Assembly: GCA_011057845.1 (NCBI GenBank)
Contig: DSDB01000511.1
Span: forward strand, 1 to 14,867
DNA from: Phycisphaerales bacterium
GTDB lineage: Bacteria; Planctomycetota; Phycisphaerae; Sedimentisphaerales; Anaerobacaceae
Direction: 5' to 3'
Length of the DNA stretch: 14,867 bases
In this document: positions 1 to 6,816 of the stretch, piece after piece
Position numbering within the stretch: the first letter of the stretch is position 1
Layout of the letters: every line of letters starts with the position of its first letter
Translations under genes and position numbers: made by a program
Notes under the pieces: model-generated
The model's database searches: none
The model's input: only the letters and a program-made list of their open reading frames with translations
What the model was told of the DNA's origin: nothing

Positions 1-2
1 AG

Positions 3-713
3 CGGACGGCGCAGATGGCGCTGACCGCCGTCATCCGTCTCGATCCCTGCATCGCGTTCTACTGCGGCGGCGACGTGAAACTGTTGTCGTCGCGAATAAC
101 GATTAACGGCGACGTGTACGTTCATGGAGAGCTCAACAACAGCAACAGGGCTAACATCAACGGTGACGCTTATGTGGACCGCTACTCCGGCAACGTTAGA
201 GATATTGTAGGATCGATCAACGATACCGAAGTCTCCGGCATCACAATCACAAGCCCTGCTCTGGACCCGGCATTATACGCACAGTCTTATATCCCCGATG
301 CAAACGGCCAGATCACACTGACCAACGAAACCCTGGTCTTTAACGACACATTTGTCGTCAACGGCAATCTCATCGTCAACGGCGGCTTCCTGACGATCAA
401 CGCACCCAAGAACTCGCCCGCCATGCTCCTTGGCGGCTCTCTGACGCTGAGTAACGGTGCGACGATCAACATAACCGGCTACACGCAGATCACCGGTGGG
501 ATTGCCACCGCATGGGACACGAATCTCACGATTTGCGGCGCCCTGCACCTGGCCGTCCCCGCAAGTATCACGGTGGAAATCGACATCGACGGTAGCGGCC
601 AGGTGGTCGTCACCGCCGACCCGATGGCCGCGGCGCTGCGAATCCCCGGCAGCCCCGTACAAGACTGGAGCCCGGCGGCCGGCGCGTTCTACAAGAGCAT
701 CACCCGACAATAG
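3..713 (+). CDS. C-terminal part of a beta-repeat-rich surface or pilus-associated protein (5' end outside window)
   Basis: The frame is open to the left edge (R-T-A-Q precede the first Met at 15), so the gene probably starts upstream; 236 residues are visible. The protein is rich in Asn, Gly, Thr, Ile and Val. It has short repeated strand-turn units such as ITINGDVYVHG, NINGDAYVD, NLIVNGGFLTIN and GGSLTLSNGATINITG, a pattern expected of stacked beta-strands, as in beta-helix or bactofilin-like polymer folds. No membrane segment or catalytic motif is visible in this part. Immediately upstream of a pseudopilin/PilMNO cluster, it could be a PilX/GspK-like minor component or a surface protein handled by the system, but that is inference from position only. 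I do not recognise the family with certainty. An 8-bp hairpin follows the stop codon. Confidence 0.7.
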   Translation, partial: RTAQMALTAVIRLDPCIAFYCGGDVKLLSSRITINGDVYVHGELNNSNRANINGDAYVDRYSGNVRDIVGSINDTEVSGITITSPALDPALYAQSYIPDANGQITLTNETLVFNDTFVVNGNLIVNGGFLTINAPKNSPAMLLGGSLTLSNGATINITGYTQITGGIATAWDTNLTICGALHLAVPASITVEIDIDGSGQVVVTADPMAAALRIPGSPVQDWSPAAGAFYKSITRQ

Positions 714-721
714 CCTCTTGC

Positions 722-752
722 GCACCCGCATCGGTTTTGCCTTCGCGGGTGC
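722..752 (+). terminator. Candidate hairpin terminator after the first gene
   Basis: GCACCCGC (722-729) pairs perfectly with GCGGGTGC (745-752) around a 15-nt loop, 8 bases after the stop codon at 711-713. The tail reads TTATC, so it lacks a real U-run and the loop is large. It could end transcription of the first gene or act as a 3' stabilising structure. Its position is right for a terminator, but efficiency cannot be judged. Confidence 0.4.
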
Positions 753-860
753 TTATCGGCCTTTCAACACGACACACAATTATTTCGGCACCGCCGCGAC
801 GGACTCCGCGGCGTCGATGCCGTCCGCCAAACGGACCTCGCATCGGCTCCGCCTCAAGCC

Positions 861-887
861 CTTCGTGCCGCCTGTGCCATTTGTGTC
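861..887. repeat. Degenerate 9-nt tandem repeat (3 units)
   Basis: CTTCGTGCC, GCCTGTGCC and ATTTGTGTC follow each other without a gap, sharing GTG[C/T]C at positions 5-9. It lies in a non-coding gap and resembles the other short periodic stretches near pilC, although the period is 9 rather than 7. With three divergent units this may be chance. Confidence 0.3.
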
Positions 888-1053
888 GGCGACAAGATGC
901 CAAGGCCCGAGATTCTTCCCGTTTTGCGATGTTTCGCGGCGATTCATGCGCCTTCGCGTGCGGCCGCGTTGACCGGTCCCGCGGTCTTCACCGGTGGTTG
1001 CGGTCGTGTCGGTTATAGCGGCTGCAATCCGTATCCGCGGCCTCAATTAAGCC

Positions 1054-1057
1054 GGAG
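1054..1057 (+). promoter_or_regulatory. Shine-Dalgarno for the pseudopilin gene
   Basis: GGAG lies 7 bases before the ATG at 1065 and supports that start over upstream in-frame codons back to 897. A competing site, AAGGG at 1112-1116, lies 8 bases before an in-frame GTG at 1125. Confidence 0.45.
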
Positions 1058-1064
1058 CAGACCT

Positions 1065-1715
1065 ATGTCGAAAGATATATCGAGGTGGGTAAACACCACG
1101 AATCCGTTGAGAAGGGTAAAACCCGTGAAGACGCGGTCCTGGACAGATAACCGATGCCGCAACGGTTCCACGTTGCGATACCGCCGGACGCCCGCGGCGC
1201 CGTCGGCGCACCGGGGCTTTACGCTCATCGAGGTCCTCATCGTCGTCGTCATTCTGGGGATTGTCGCGCTGGCGGCCATGCCCATGATGTCGTCGGCGGC
1301 CTCGGTTCAGATCCGGGCGGCCGCCAACGTCATCGCCGCCGACCTCGAATACGCGCGAAGCATGGCCATCAGCCGTGGATGCTACTACAGTGTTGCCTTC
1401 AACAAAGACGCAGAATCCTATGAAGTCCGCGACCAGACCGGCACGGTCATCGCCCACCCCGTCCGAAAAGGCTCCAACTGTAACTATGCGGTCAATTTCA
1501 CCGCCGACAGCCGCCTGGACAAGGTCAACATACAGAACGTCGACTTTGACCCGGGCTCCGTCCAGACCCTCACCTTTGACTACCTCGGCAGTCCCTACGC
1601 CGGCGTCGGGACCGCCGCTCCGCTCAACGCGGGCGTCATTGTCCTGACCGCCGGAACGACCACGATCACCATCCACATCGAACCGGTCACGGGGTTTATC
1701 ACTATCTCGAATTAG
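1065..1715 (+). CDS. fimT: GspH/FimT-like type II/IV pseudopilin with N-methylation motif
   Basis: The product is a minor pseudopilin of 216 aa that would be cut and N-methylated by a prepilin peptidase and join the tip of a pilus or pseudopilus. The motif HRGFTLIEVLIVVVILG gives cleavage at G51/F52, with the conserved Glu (E56) at mature position 5, followed by a hydrophobic helix to about residue 72. The sequence after it (AANVIAADLEYARSMAISRG) is typical of FimT/GspH, then a beta-rich C-terminal domain ends in EPVTGFITI. ATG 1065 has a GGAG 7 bases upstream. It implies a long 51-residue basic leader; an in-frame GTG at 1125 with its own AAGGG would shorten this to 31. The gene is followed 15 bp later by pilM and opens the visible operon. 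The class is clear; pilus versus T2SS assignment is not. Confidence 0.88.
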   Translation: MSKDISRWVNTTNPLRRVKPVKTRSWTDNRCRNGSTLRYRRTPAAPSAHRGFTLIEVLIVVVILGIVALAAMPMMSSAASVQIRAAANVIAADLEYARSMAISRGCYYSVAFNKDAESYEVRDQTGTVIAHPVRKGSNCNYAVNFTADSRLDKVNIQNVDFDPGSVQTLTFDYLGSPYAGVGTAAPLNAGVIVLTAGTTTITIHIEPVTGFITISN

Positions 1716-1730
1716 CGAAATGACGGCACC

Positions 1731-2930
1731 ATGTTCGGTTGGAACCTGAAACACAGCAGCCTCAGACCCATCGCCCTCGACATAGGCCACAGCCATGTCA
1801 AGATGGTCCAACTGCAACTTGGCGGCGGCCGCACCAGCGTCGTCGCCGCGTGCAAGGCCCCCATAGAGGCCGCTGCCGCCGACAGTCCGGAGAAACGAAC
1901 CGACGCCGTCGTCGAGGCCGTCCGGCAGATGCTGGCCCGCAACCCCTTCCACGGCCGCAATGTGGTTTCCCATCTGCCGAACAGCGCCCTGCGTATGACC
2001 TCTTTGCGCCTGCAGGAAAACGACCCCAACCGGATCATGAAGGCCCTTGCCGCCGAAGCGGCCGATCGCTTCGGTCTCAACCCGGACGTGGATATTATCA
2101 ACTACCTCGTCGCCGGCGCCGTCCGCCAGAACGACGATGTCAAGAATGAACTCATCGTCATCGCCGCCGCGGACGAGGCGATCCGGGCGCACATCGAGAT
2201 GCTCGAACGCGCCCAACTGAGGCCCGTTTCCATCGACACCATCCCCACCGCGCTGTTCCGCGGTTTCACCCGCTCGCTCCGCCGACAGGAAGACAAGCAG
2301 CGCACCGCCATCTTCGTGGACATCGGCGCTCGGTACACGAGTATCGTCTTCGGACGGGCCGGCGAGATCAACTTCATCAAGCAGGTGAAAATCGGGGTTG
2401 ACGATTTCGACACCGCCATCGCCGAACGTCTTGACATTCAGCCCGGCGAAGCGCAGAGCCTCCGCGCCAAGTTCCGCCGCGAGCGATCCGCCGAATACGC
2501 CACCGTCAGCGTTTCGGATACCGACCGGTTGCTGGACGAGTCCACGAAGCTCGACCCGCAGACGCGCCAGGCCATCGTTGACTCGCTCACGGCCGTCTCC
2601 GAGAAGGTCGCCGGGGAAGTCTCCCTCTGCCTGCGGTACTACACCGTCTCGTTCCGCGGCAAACGCGTCGAACGCGCCTGGGTCTCCGGCGGCGGCACTT
2701 ATGAAACCCTATTGTTGAACGTCCTGAAACGCAAACTCGCCGTCGAGGTGGATGTGGCCTACCCCCTGCGGGGCTGTGACACCTCCGGCAAGAACATCGA
2801 GGCCAATCTCGGAGGCGACCGCCGCGGCGCCCTCAGCGAATGGGCCGTGGCCGTCGGCCTCGGCCTCAAGGGGTGCAGCCGAACCCGAATGTCCGTCGAC
2901 GAACCCGAACCCGTCGCCGCAAGTGTCTGA
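1731..2930 (+). CDS. pilM: PilM-like actin-fold assembly protein
   Basis: PilM is a cytoplasmic actin/FtsA-fold ATP-binding protein that grips the N-terminal tail of PilN and forms the cytoplasmic base of the alignment complex. The 399-aa length is near that of the family, slightly long at the C-terminus. The N-terminal IALDIGHSHVKMVQL (about 14-28) is the first phosphate-binding strand-turn. FVDIGARYTSIVFG (D197) is the second, and WVSGGGTYETLLLNVL (about 317-332) is the adenosine loop. The C-terminus after GVGLKG-like AVGLGLKG is an acidic, Pro-rich tail. The start at 1731 puts the first phosphate loop at the usual distance. No good Shine-Dalgarno is seen, so translation may be coupled to the pseudopilin gene 15 bp upstream. 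The pilN-like gene starts 8 bp after its stop. Confidence 0.9.
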   Translation: MFGWNLKHSSLRPIALDIGHSHVKMVQLQLGGGRTSVVAACKAPIEAAAADSPEKRTDAVVEAVRQMLARNPFHGRNVVSHLPNSALRMTSLRLQENDPNRIMKALAAEAADRFGLNPDVDIINYLVAGAVRQNDDVKNELIVIAAADEAIRAHIEMLERAQLRPVSIDTIPTALFRGFTRSLRRQEDKQRTAIFVDIGARYTSIVFGRAGEINFIKQVKIGVDDFDTAIAERLDIQPGEAQSLRAKFRRERSAEYATVSVSDTDRLLDESTKLDPQTRQAIVDSLTAVSEKVAGEVSLCLRYYTVSFRGKRVERAWVSGGGTYETLLLNVLKRKLAVEVDVAYPLRGCDTSGKNIEANLGGDRRGALSEWAVAVGLGLKGCSRTRMSVDEPEPVAASV

Positions 2931-2938
2931 GTACGACA

Positions 2939-3664
2939 ATGACCGAAGTCGAATTCCTGCCATCATGGTACACCAGCGGAAAACGCCGACAGTTCGGCTA
3001 CCGCACGCAGTACGTCGCCCTGGGCGGGATGCTGGCGGTGATGGTGGTCTGGAGCCTCTCGGCGGCGCGGTCTATTTCGTACGCCAGGGCCGACATCAAC
3101 GACCTTGCCATCGCCGAAGCCAGCGCCCTGGCGGTCACCGCTCAGGTCGCCTCCGCCAATACCCAACTGGCCGCTCTCAAGGCGAGAGCCGCCGCTCTGC
3201 AGAAGATCGACTCCCGAATTGACGTTCCTGCCGTACTCGGTGAACTCAGCTACCTCATCGAGCATGGCATCGTGCTGCGTCGTCTTGAACTTGTTGGGGA
3301 AAAGCTGCGTCCCGACACGCCGGCGTTGCCGACGACGGCCGTCCCGGCCGTGCGTATTGCCCGCCAGGGCATGCCTGACGCCGCCGACCAGCTCCCTATC
3401 GGGGAAGTCCGATTCAAGGTTGTCATTTCGGGCCTTGCCGGCGATTCGTCCGACGTCGCCGGCCTGATCGTCGCCCTGGAAGGCTCCCCCTATTTCAACC
3501 GGGTTGCTCTCTCGTTCTCTCGCACGGTCCTCGTCGGACACCGTGGTTCGTTGGAGAGCAAGTCCGCGGCGAACCAGACTCGACAAACCCCCGGCCCGGC
3601 CGATGCCGTGGCCGCCAGCGAATTCGAGATCACCTGTTATCTGGCCAACTGCCGAATCGACTAA
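2939..3664 (+). CDS. pilN: PilN-like inner-membrane alignment protein
   Basis: This is a bitopic inner-membrane protein (241 aa) expected to bind PilM through its short cytoplasmic tail and PilO through its periplasmic part. The tail (MTEVEFLPSWY, residues 1-11) resembles the INLLP-type PilM-binding tail of PilN. A single membrane segment lies at about 25-43 (YVALGGMLAVMVVWSLSAA). It is followed by an Ala-rich, coiled-coil-prone stretch (about 50-95) and a ferredoxin-like periplasmic domain with the recognisable FKVVISGLAGDSSDVAGLIVALEGS segment. The start at 2939 is chosen because it follows pilM by 8 bp and gives the standard PilN N-terminus. Upstream in-frame codons would lie inside pilM. 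It lacks an obvious Shine-Dalgarno, as expected for translational coupling. The gene order M-N-O-P supports the call. Confidence 0.85.
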   Translation: MTEVEFLPSWYTSGKRRQFGYRTQYVALGGMLAVMVVWSLSAARSISYARADINDLAIAEASALAVTAQVASANTQLAALKARAAALQKIDSRIDVPAVLGELSYLIEHGIVLRRLELVGEKLRPDTPALPTTAVPAVRIARQGMPDAADQLPIGEVRFKVVISGLAGDSSDVAGLIVALEGSPYFNRVALSFSRTVLVGHRGSLESKSAANQTRQTPGPADAVAASEFEITCYLANCRID

Positions 3665-3667
3665 GCC

Positions 3668-4219
3668 ATGGTCCTTCACGACCGACAACAACTTGTCATT
3701 GCCCTCGTCGCCCTAGTCATGGGCGCCGTCTTCATCCTCGGGCAGTATCTGCCTGTCCGCAGCCGGGCCGCCGCCGTCGAGCAGGCCCGCCGTCAGCAGA
3801 GCCTGGCCATCACCCGGGGGGCCGCCGATACCCGTCAACTGCCTATCGTGCAGGAGCGTCTGGCGGCTATTCAGGCCGTTATCAACGAGTATGAATCGGG
3901 AATCACCGCCGACCGCGACCTGGGCAGCTTCCTGACCCGCATCGCCGACCTCATGAACCGCTACAGCCTTGCCAACCCGGTCGTAGCCCCCGCTGAAGAG
4001 GTTCACGCCGAGGCGATCGCTTGTATTCCCGTTCACATGCAATGCACCGGACGGTTCCAGGATCTGTTCCAGTTCTACCGTGATCTGGCCGCCCTGGACC
4101 GGTTCATACGGATTGAGCAGGTCCGATTGACAAACGACGAAACACTCACCGGCGCCGTTACGATGACCACTCAGGCGGTTGTCTTCTATCGTTCGCCCGC
4201 CGGCGCATCTACGAAGTAG
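3668..4219 (+). CDS. pilO: PilO-like inner-membrane alignment protein
   Basis: This PilO-like protein (183 aa) is the partner of PilN in the inner-membrane alignment subcomplex. It has a short cytoplasmic N-terminus, one membrane segment at about 9-29 (LVIALVALVMGAVFILGQYL), and a coiled-coil-prone periplasmic stretch. A PilO-type ferredoxin fold follows, containing DLGSFLTRIADLMNRYSLANPVV and CTGRFQDLFQFYRDLAALDRFIRIEQV. The latter is the family signature region (FhdLgaFlndiakLdRivri in general form). The gene begins 3 bp after the pilN stop and is followed after 1 bp by the next gene, so these three are almost certainly co-translated. No Shine-Dalgarno is evident. Identification rests on motif style and synteny. 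Confidence 0.85.
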   Translation: MVLHDRQQLVIALVALVMGAVFILGQYLPVRSRAAAVEQARRQQSLAITRGAADTRQLPIVQERLAAIQAVINEYESGITADRDLGSFLTRIADLMNRYSLANPVVAPAEEVHAEAIACIPVHMQCTGRFQDLFQFYRDLAALDRFIRIEQVRLTNDETLTGAVTMTTQAVVFYRSPAGASTK

Positions 4220-4220
4220 T

Positions 4221-4808
4221 ATGATTCCGACAAACGCCAAAACTTCGACTCCTCCCGGAACCGTCGCCCGACGGTCGCGGCGCGATCGCAAGAAGATTGT
4301 CTTCGCGATATGCCTCGTCGCCCTCATGGGTCTGATGTGGGCTCGCGTCCTGCTCAAGCAGGGCCCTGCCGCCGCCGCCGCCGATGATGCACAGGCCGCC
4401 GGGCAGCCGGCGACCGCCGCCTCCACGGCCTCGGCCGATATCACGTTTATCGAACTGCCGAGAGTAGCCGGTCGAAACGATTGTCTGACCCGCGACGTCT
4501 TCGCGGCCGGGCGGGGGATCTTCGGCTCTCAGACCCAGGCCGGCGGCCTGGGTCTGGTCGCGGAGCCCGACAACCAGGCCGCTATTCGCCGATTGGCCGA
4601 GACCCTTCGCCTCGAGGCCATCGGCTTCGGCCGTAAGCCTCAGGCTCTCATCAACGGAAAACTCCTGTCTCACGGCGACAGGTTTGCAATTGGAGAAGGC
4701 AAAGCAAAACTGGAATGCGAAGTAACAACGATTACGGAGTCCAGCGTCACTCTGACCTGTGCAAACGTCAGAATCACGCTGAGACTCGGACAGACGAACG
4801 TGAAATAG
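4221..4808 (+). CDS. pilP: PilP/GspC-like periplasmic connector protein
   Basis: This 195-aa protein probably links the inner-membrane complex to the secretin. A basic cytoplasmic start (residues 1-25) is followed by one membrane segment at about 26-44 (IVFAICLVALMGLMWARVLL) and a low-complexity Ala/Gln linker (about 48-72). The C-terminal domain contains LRLEAIGFGRKPQALINGK, then HGDRFAIGEG and strand-rich residues. This is the small beta-barrel HR layout shared by GspC and PilP (inhibiting degenerate short loops, one G-[DE]-x-[FV] turn). True PilP proteins are usually lipoproteins; here the anchor is a membrane helix, which is more GspC-like. ATG 4221 begins 1 bp after the pilO stop. The assignment is by domain style and synteny, so the symbol is tentative. 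Confidence 0.7.
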   Translation: MIPTNAKTSTPPGTVARRSRRDRKKIVFAICLVALMGLMWARVLLKQGPAAAAADDAQAAGQPATAASTASADITFIELPRVAGRNDCLTRDVFAAGRGIFGSQTQAGGLGLVAEPDNQAAIRRLAETLRLEAIGFGRKPQALINGKLLSHGDRFAIGEGKAKLECEVTTITESSVTLTCANVRITLRLGQTNVK

Positions 4809-4900
4809 CTGGTCTCAGGTAGAAAGTTTCGGACCCGACTGTGCCTTGAAGCATGGATAAATCAACAACCATGATCCAGGCGCGCTTGGGTCTCCAAAAT

Positions 4901-4930
4901 GGCGCGATTCGCCGTGTGTGGCATCGCGCC
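4901..4930 (+). promoter_or_regulatory. Stem-loop directly upstream of the secretin ribosome binding site
   Basis: GGCGCGAT (4901-4908) pairs with ATCGCGCC (4923-4930). Inside it, GCC (4911-4913) pairs with GGC (4920-4922), giving 11 base pairs with a 2-nt bulge and a GTGTGT loop. It ends 2 bases before the TAGGAG Shine-Dalgarno. No U-run follows, so it is more likely an mRNA processing, stability or translation-control structure than a terminator. Confidence 0.5.
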
Positions 4931-4932
4931 GG

Positions 4933-4938
4933 TAGGAG
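4933..4938 (+). promoter_or_regulatory. Shine-Dalgarno of the secretin gene
   Basis: TAGGAG lies 7 bases before ATG 4946. It is one of the few strong ribosome binding sites in the operon and sits directly after a hairpin. Confidence 0.65.
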
Positions 4939-4945
4939 TTGAACC

Positions 4946-6763
4946 ATGAATTGCAGCAACAGAACACCGATGCAGCTCGGCAAGAACGTGCTCCTCTGCG
5001 TCGTCGTCTTCCTCGCCATGGTCGCCATCAGCGTCGGCGAGGTGGAACCGACCATCGAGTTCGAGGTCGTCGAGCCGGCCCAGGCGATAGAAGAACGCAT
5101 CCCCCAGCCCATCATTATCGAGGTGGCCCGGGACACGGCCGCGGCCGCTGCGCCGGCCGCCGATCCCCCTTATGAAGTCGTCGATACGGGGACCGACGGA
5201 GTCGTTCGCAAGTCCTTCCGCTTTGAAAAGGACTTCGGCGTCCGCGACGCTCTCGCTCTTGTCGCCAGCATGTACGGCCGCAACATCATCCCCGCCAGCG
5301 GCGTAGACGGACAGCTCGGCTTTCGCACGCTCAGTGATGTAACCTTCGAGGAGGCCCTGCGGGCCATCGTCGGCACCACGTTCAAGTGCAGCGAGCAGGA
5401 CGGACTTATTCGCGTTTACACCCGCGACGAGTACAAGAAGGTCCTCGAAGACACCGAGCGCCTCACCTACCGGATCTTCACCCTCTACTACCTCACGGCC
5501 GCGGAGGCCCAGACACTCATCACACCGGTCCTCAGCAGCAACAGCAAGGTTACGGTCTCCAACGCGGGCAGCGTCCTGTTCCCGACGGGCGAATCGATCA
5601 GCAGCGTCACCGGAGGCGGCGCCAGCAACGCCATACACGACACTCTGATCGTGTATGACTACCCCGAGAATCTCGCTCTGGTCACCGAAATCATCGCCGA
5701 CCTCGACACCCGGCCGCTCCAGATCCTCGTCGAGGCCACCATCCTCGCCGTCAATCTCACGGAGGACACGCAGTTCGGCATTGACTGGACCACGCTCGGC
5801 AGCGTCGTAACGGGCTTGCCCACGACCGCCGGCACCGCCGGTGAACTCGTTCGCGGCACGCGCGACTTCCTGCGGAGCGTCGGCACCGGCCAGGTCTCGA
5901 AATCGGGCGGCCTCAGTTTCGGCGTCACGGCCGACGATGTGGCCGTCTTTATCCGCGCCGTTGAGACGGTTACGGACGTCACAATCATGGCGAACCCGAA
6001 GATCCTTGCCGTCAACAAGCAGCTCGGCCAGGTCTACATCGGCACCAAGCTCGGCTACCGGTCTCAGACCACGCAGACCAATGAGAGCACCACGGAGAAG
6101 GTCGAGTTTCTCGAAACGGGGACCAAGCTGTCCTTCCGGCCGTTCATCGGCAATGACGGCTACATTCGAATGGACATCCATCCCAAGGACAGTTCCGGCG
6201 AGTTGAATGTCGAGGGGATTCCCGATGAAACCTCCGCCGAACTCGTCACCAATATCATCGTCAAGGACGGCCAGACCATTGTCATCGGCGGCATGTTCCG
6301 GGATAAGATATCCGCCAGGAAGTCGCAGATCCCCGTCCTCGGCAACCTCCCGGTGCTTGGCGCCGCCTTCCGCGGCAACGCCGATCAGGTCGTCCGTCAG
6401 GAAGTCATGGTGCTGCTGACGCCGCACATCATCCATACCCCTTCCGAGACGGATGCCGAGCTGCGGCTTGACGACATCGAACGCAAACGGTATGCCGCCA
6501 AGGACACATTGCAGTCCATCAGCAGACCTCGCCTAGCGGAAGACTACTATGAGAAGGCGGCCCGGCACTACATCGAAGGCGATAACGAGGCCGCCATGAA
6601 GCAACTGAAGAAGGCGCTGGTTATTCGGCCGACTTACCTCGAGGCGCTTCGTCTCAAGGAGCGCATCATGGCCGAGACCAACCCCGACGATCTCAAGAAG
6701 ATGGAACGAATCCTCCTCGAAGATCTGGATGCCAAGGAAGCGCCCAAGTTCAGAAGATGGTAA
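4946..6763 (+). CDS. pilQ: Outer-membrane secretin (PilQ/GspD family) with C-terminal TPR-like extension
   Basis: This 605-aa secretin should form the outer-membrane ring through which the fibre or substrate passes. A signal peptide is visible (hydrophobic core about 14-29, LLCVVVFLAMVAISV). After an acidic, Pro-containing linker, an N0/STN-type domain (about 92-160) is followed by one N1-type domain (about 175-255; YRIFTLYYLTAAEAQTLI to ADLDTRP). The secretin core runs from about 258 to 492, with ILVEATILAVNL, the PVLGNLPVLGAAFRG signature near 463 and VMVLLTPHII near 489. There is no AMIN domain and only one N1-like repeat, so it is a compact secretin. Unusually, residues about 530-571 (AEDYYEKAARHYIEGDNEAA onward) look like a TPR hairpin, then an acidic/basic tail. 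It starts at 4946 with a strong Shine-Dalgarno. The symbol pilQ follows the pilMNOP context; gspD is equally possible. Confidence 0.93.
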   Translation: MNCSNRTPMQLGKNVLLCVVVFLAMVAISVGEVEPTIEFEVVEPAQAIEERIPQPIIIEVARDTAAAAAPAADPPYEVVDTGTDGVVRKSFRFEKDFGVRDALALVASMYGRNIIPASGVDGQLGFRTLSDVTFEEALRAIVGTTFKCSEQDGLIRVYTRDEYKKVLEDTERLTYRIFTLYYLTAAEAQTLITPVLSSNSKVTVSNAGSVLFPTGESISSVTGGGASNAIHDTLIVYDYPENLALVTEIIADLDTRPLQILVEATILAVNLTEDTQFGIDWTTLGSVVTGLPTTAGTAGELVRGTRDFLRSVGTGQVSKSGGLSFGVTADDVAVFIRAVETVTDVTIMANPKILAVNKQLGQVYIGTKLGYRSQTTQTNESTTEKVEFLETGTKLSFRPFIGNDGYIRMDIHPKDSSGELNVEGIPDETSAELVTNIIVKDGQTIVIGGMFRDKISARKSQIPVLGNLPVLGAAFRGNADQVVRQEVMVLLTPHIIHTPSETDAELRLDDIERKRYAAKDTLQSISRPRLAEDYYEKAARHYIEGDNEAAMKQLKKALVIRPTYLEALRLKERIMAETNPDDLKKMERILLEDLDAKEAPKFRRW

Positions 6764-6771
6764 CGGCGTGC

Positions 6772-6789
6772 CGGACCGCATCCGGTCCG
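6772..6789 (+). promoter_or_regulatory. Intercistronic hairpin between secretin and histidine kinase
   Basis: CGGACCG (6772-6778) pairs perfectly with CGGTCCG (6783-6789) around a CATC loop, 8 bases after the secretin stop. No U-run follows. If the kinase starts at GTG 6817, the hairpin is intercistronic; if it starts at ATG 6757, the hairpin is inside the coding region. Confidence 0.45.
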
Positions 6790-6804
6790 CTGCGTCTGTC
6801 GTCC

Positions 6805-6809
6805 GAGGG
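6805..6809 (+). promoter_or_regulatory. Shine-Dalgarno favouring GTG 6817 as the kinase start
   Basis: GAGGG lies 7 bases before the in-frame GTG at 6817. The alternative ATG at 6757 has no comparable site and overlaps the secretin gene by 7 bases. Confidence 0.5.
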
Positions 6810-6816
6810 TACGCTC

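Larger units (their letters stand above)
714..1064. other. Intergenic region upstream of the pseudopilin/pilM operon
   Basis: This 351-bp stretch holds no convincing gene; open frames on either strand give Arg/Pro/Ser-rich translations without recognisable features. It contains the hairpin at 722-752, a degenerate 9-nt periodic stretch at 861-887 (three units ending GTGCC, GTGCC, GTGTC) and the ribosome binding site of the next gene. It is the most likely place for the operon promoter. I could not find a -35/-10 pair with proper spacing: a TTGACC at 969-974 and a TATAGC at 1014-1019 are too far apart to form one promoter. Confidence 0.5.
4809..4945. other. Gap between pilP-like gene and secretin, with hairpin and a 29-codon open frame
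   Basis: This is the largest gap (137 bp) inside the operon. It holds the hairpin at 4901-4930 and the secretin Shine-Dalgarno at 4933-4938. It also has a short open frame, ATG 4853 to TGA 4942 (29 codons, Arg-rich end), that runs through the hairpin and Shine-Dalgarno and stops 3 bases before the secretin ATG. The short frame has no strong ribosome binding site of its own, so its translation is unproven. Confidence 0.45.

Noticed and set aside
969..1019. TTGACC (969-974) and TATAGC (1014-1019) as a promoter for the operon
   Set aside because: The elements are 39 bp apart, far from the 16-19 bp needed, and no properly spaced partner was found for either.
1047..2216. A 389-residue - strand open frame opposite the pseudopilin and pilM
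   Set aside because: It spans two convincing + strand genes and their junction, and its translation is compositionally an antisense shadow.
4901..4930. The hairpin before the secretin as a Rho-independent terminator
   Set aside because: No U-run follows, and a Shine-Dalgarno and start codon come within 16 bases in the same operon direction, so termination here is unlikely.
4862..6436. A 524-residue open frame on the - strand opposite the secretin
   Set aside because: No domain, motif or start signal is visible, and it lies fully antisense to a clear secretin. Long antisense frames recur opposite most genes here because of codon composition.
6757..6816. ATG 6757 as the start of the histidine kinase
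   Set aside because: It overlaps the secretin end, has no Shine-Dalgarno, and would place a hairpin and 20 uninformative residues before the first membrane helix. GTG 6817 with GAGGG fits better, though ATG 6757 is not excluded.
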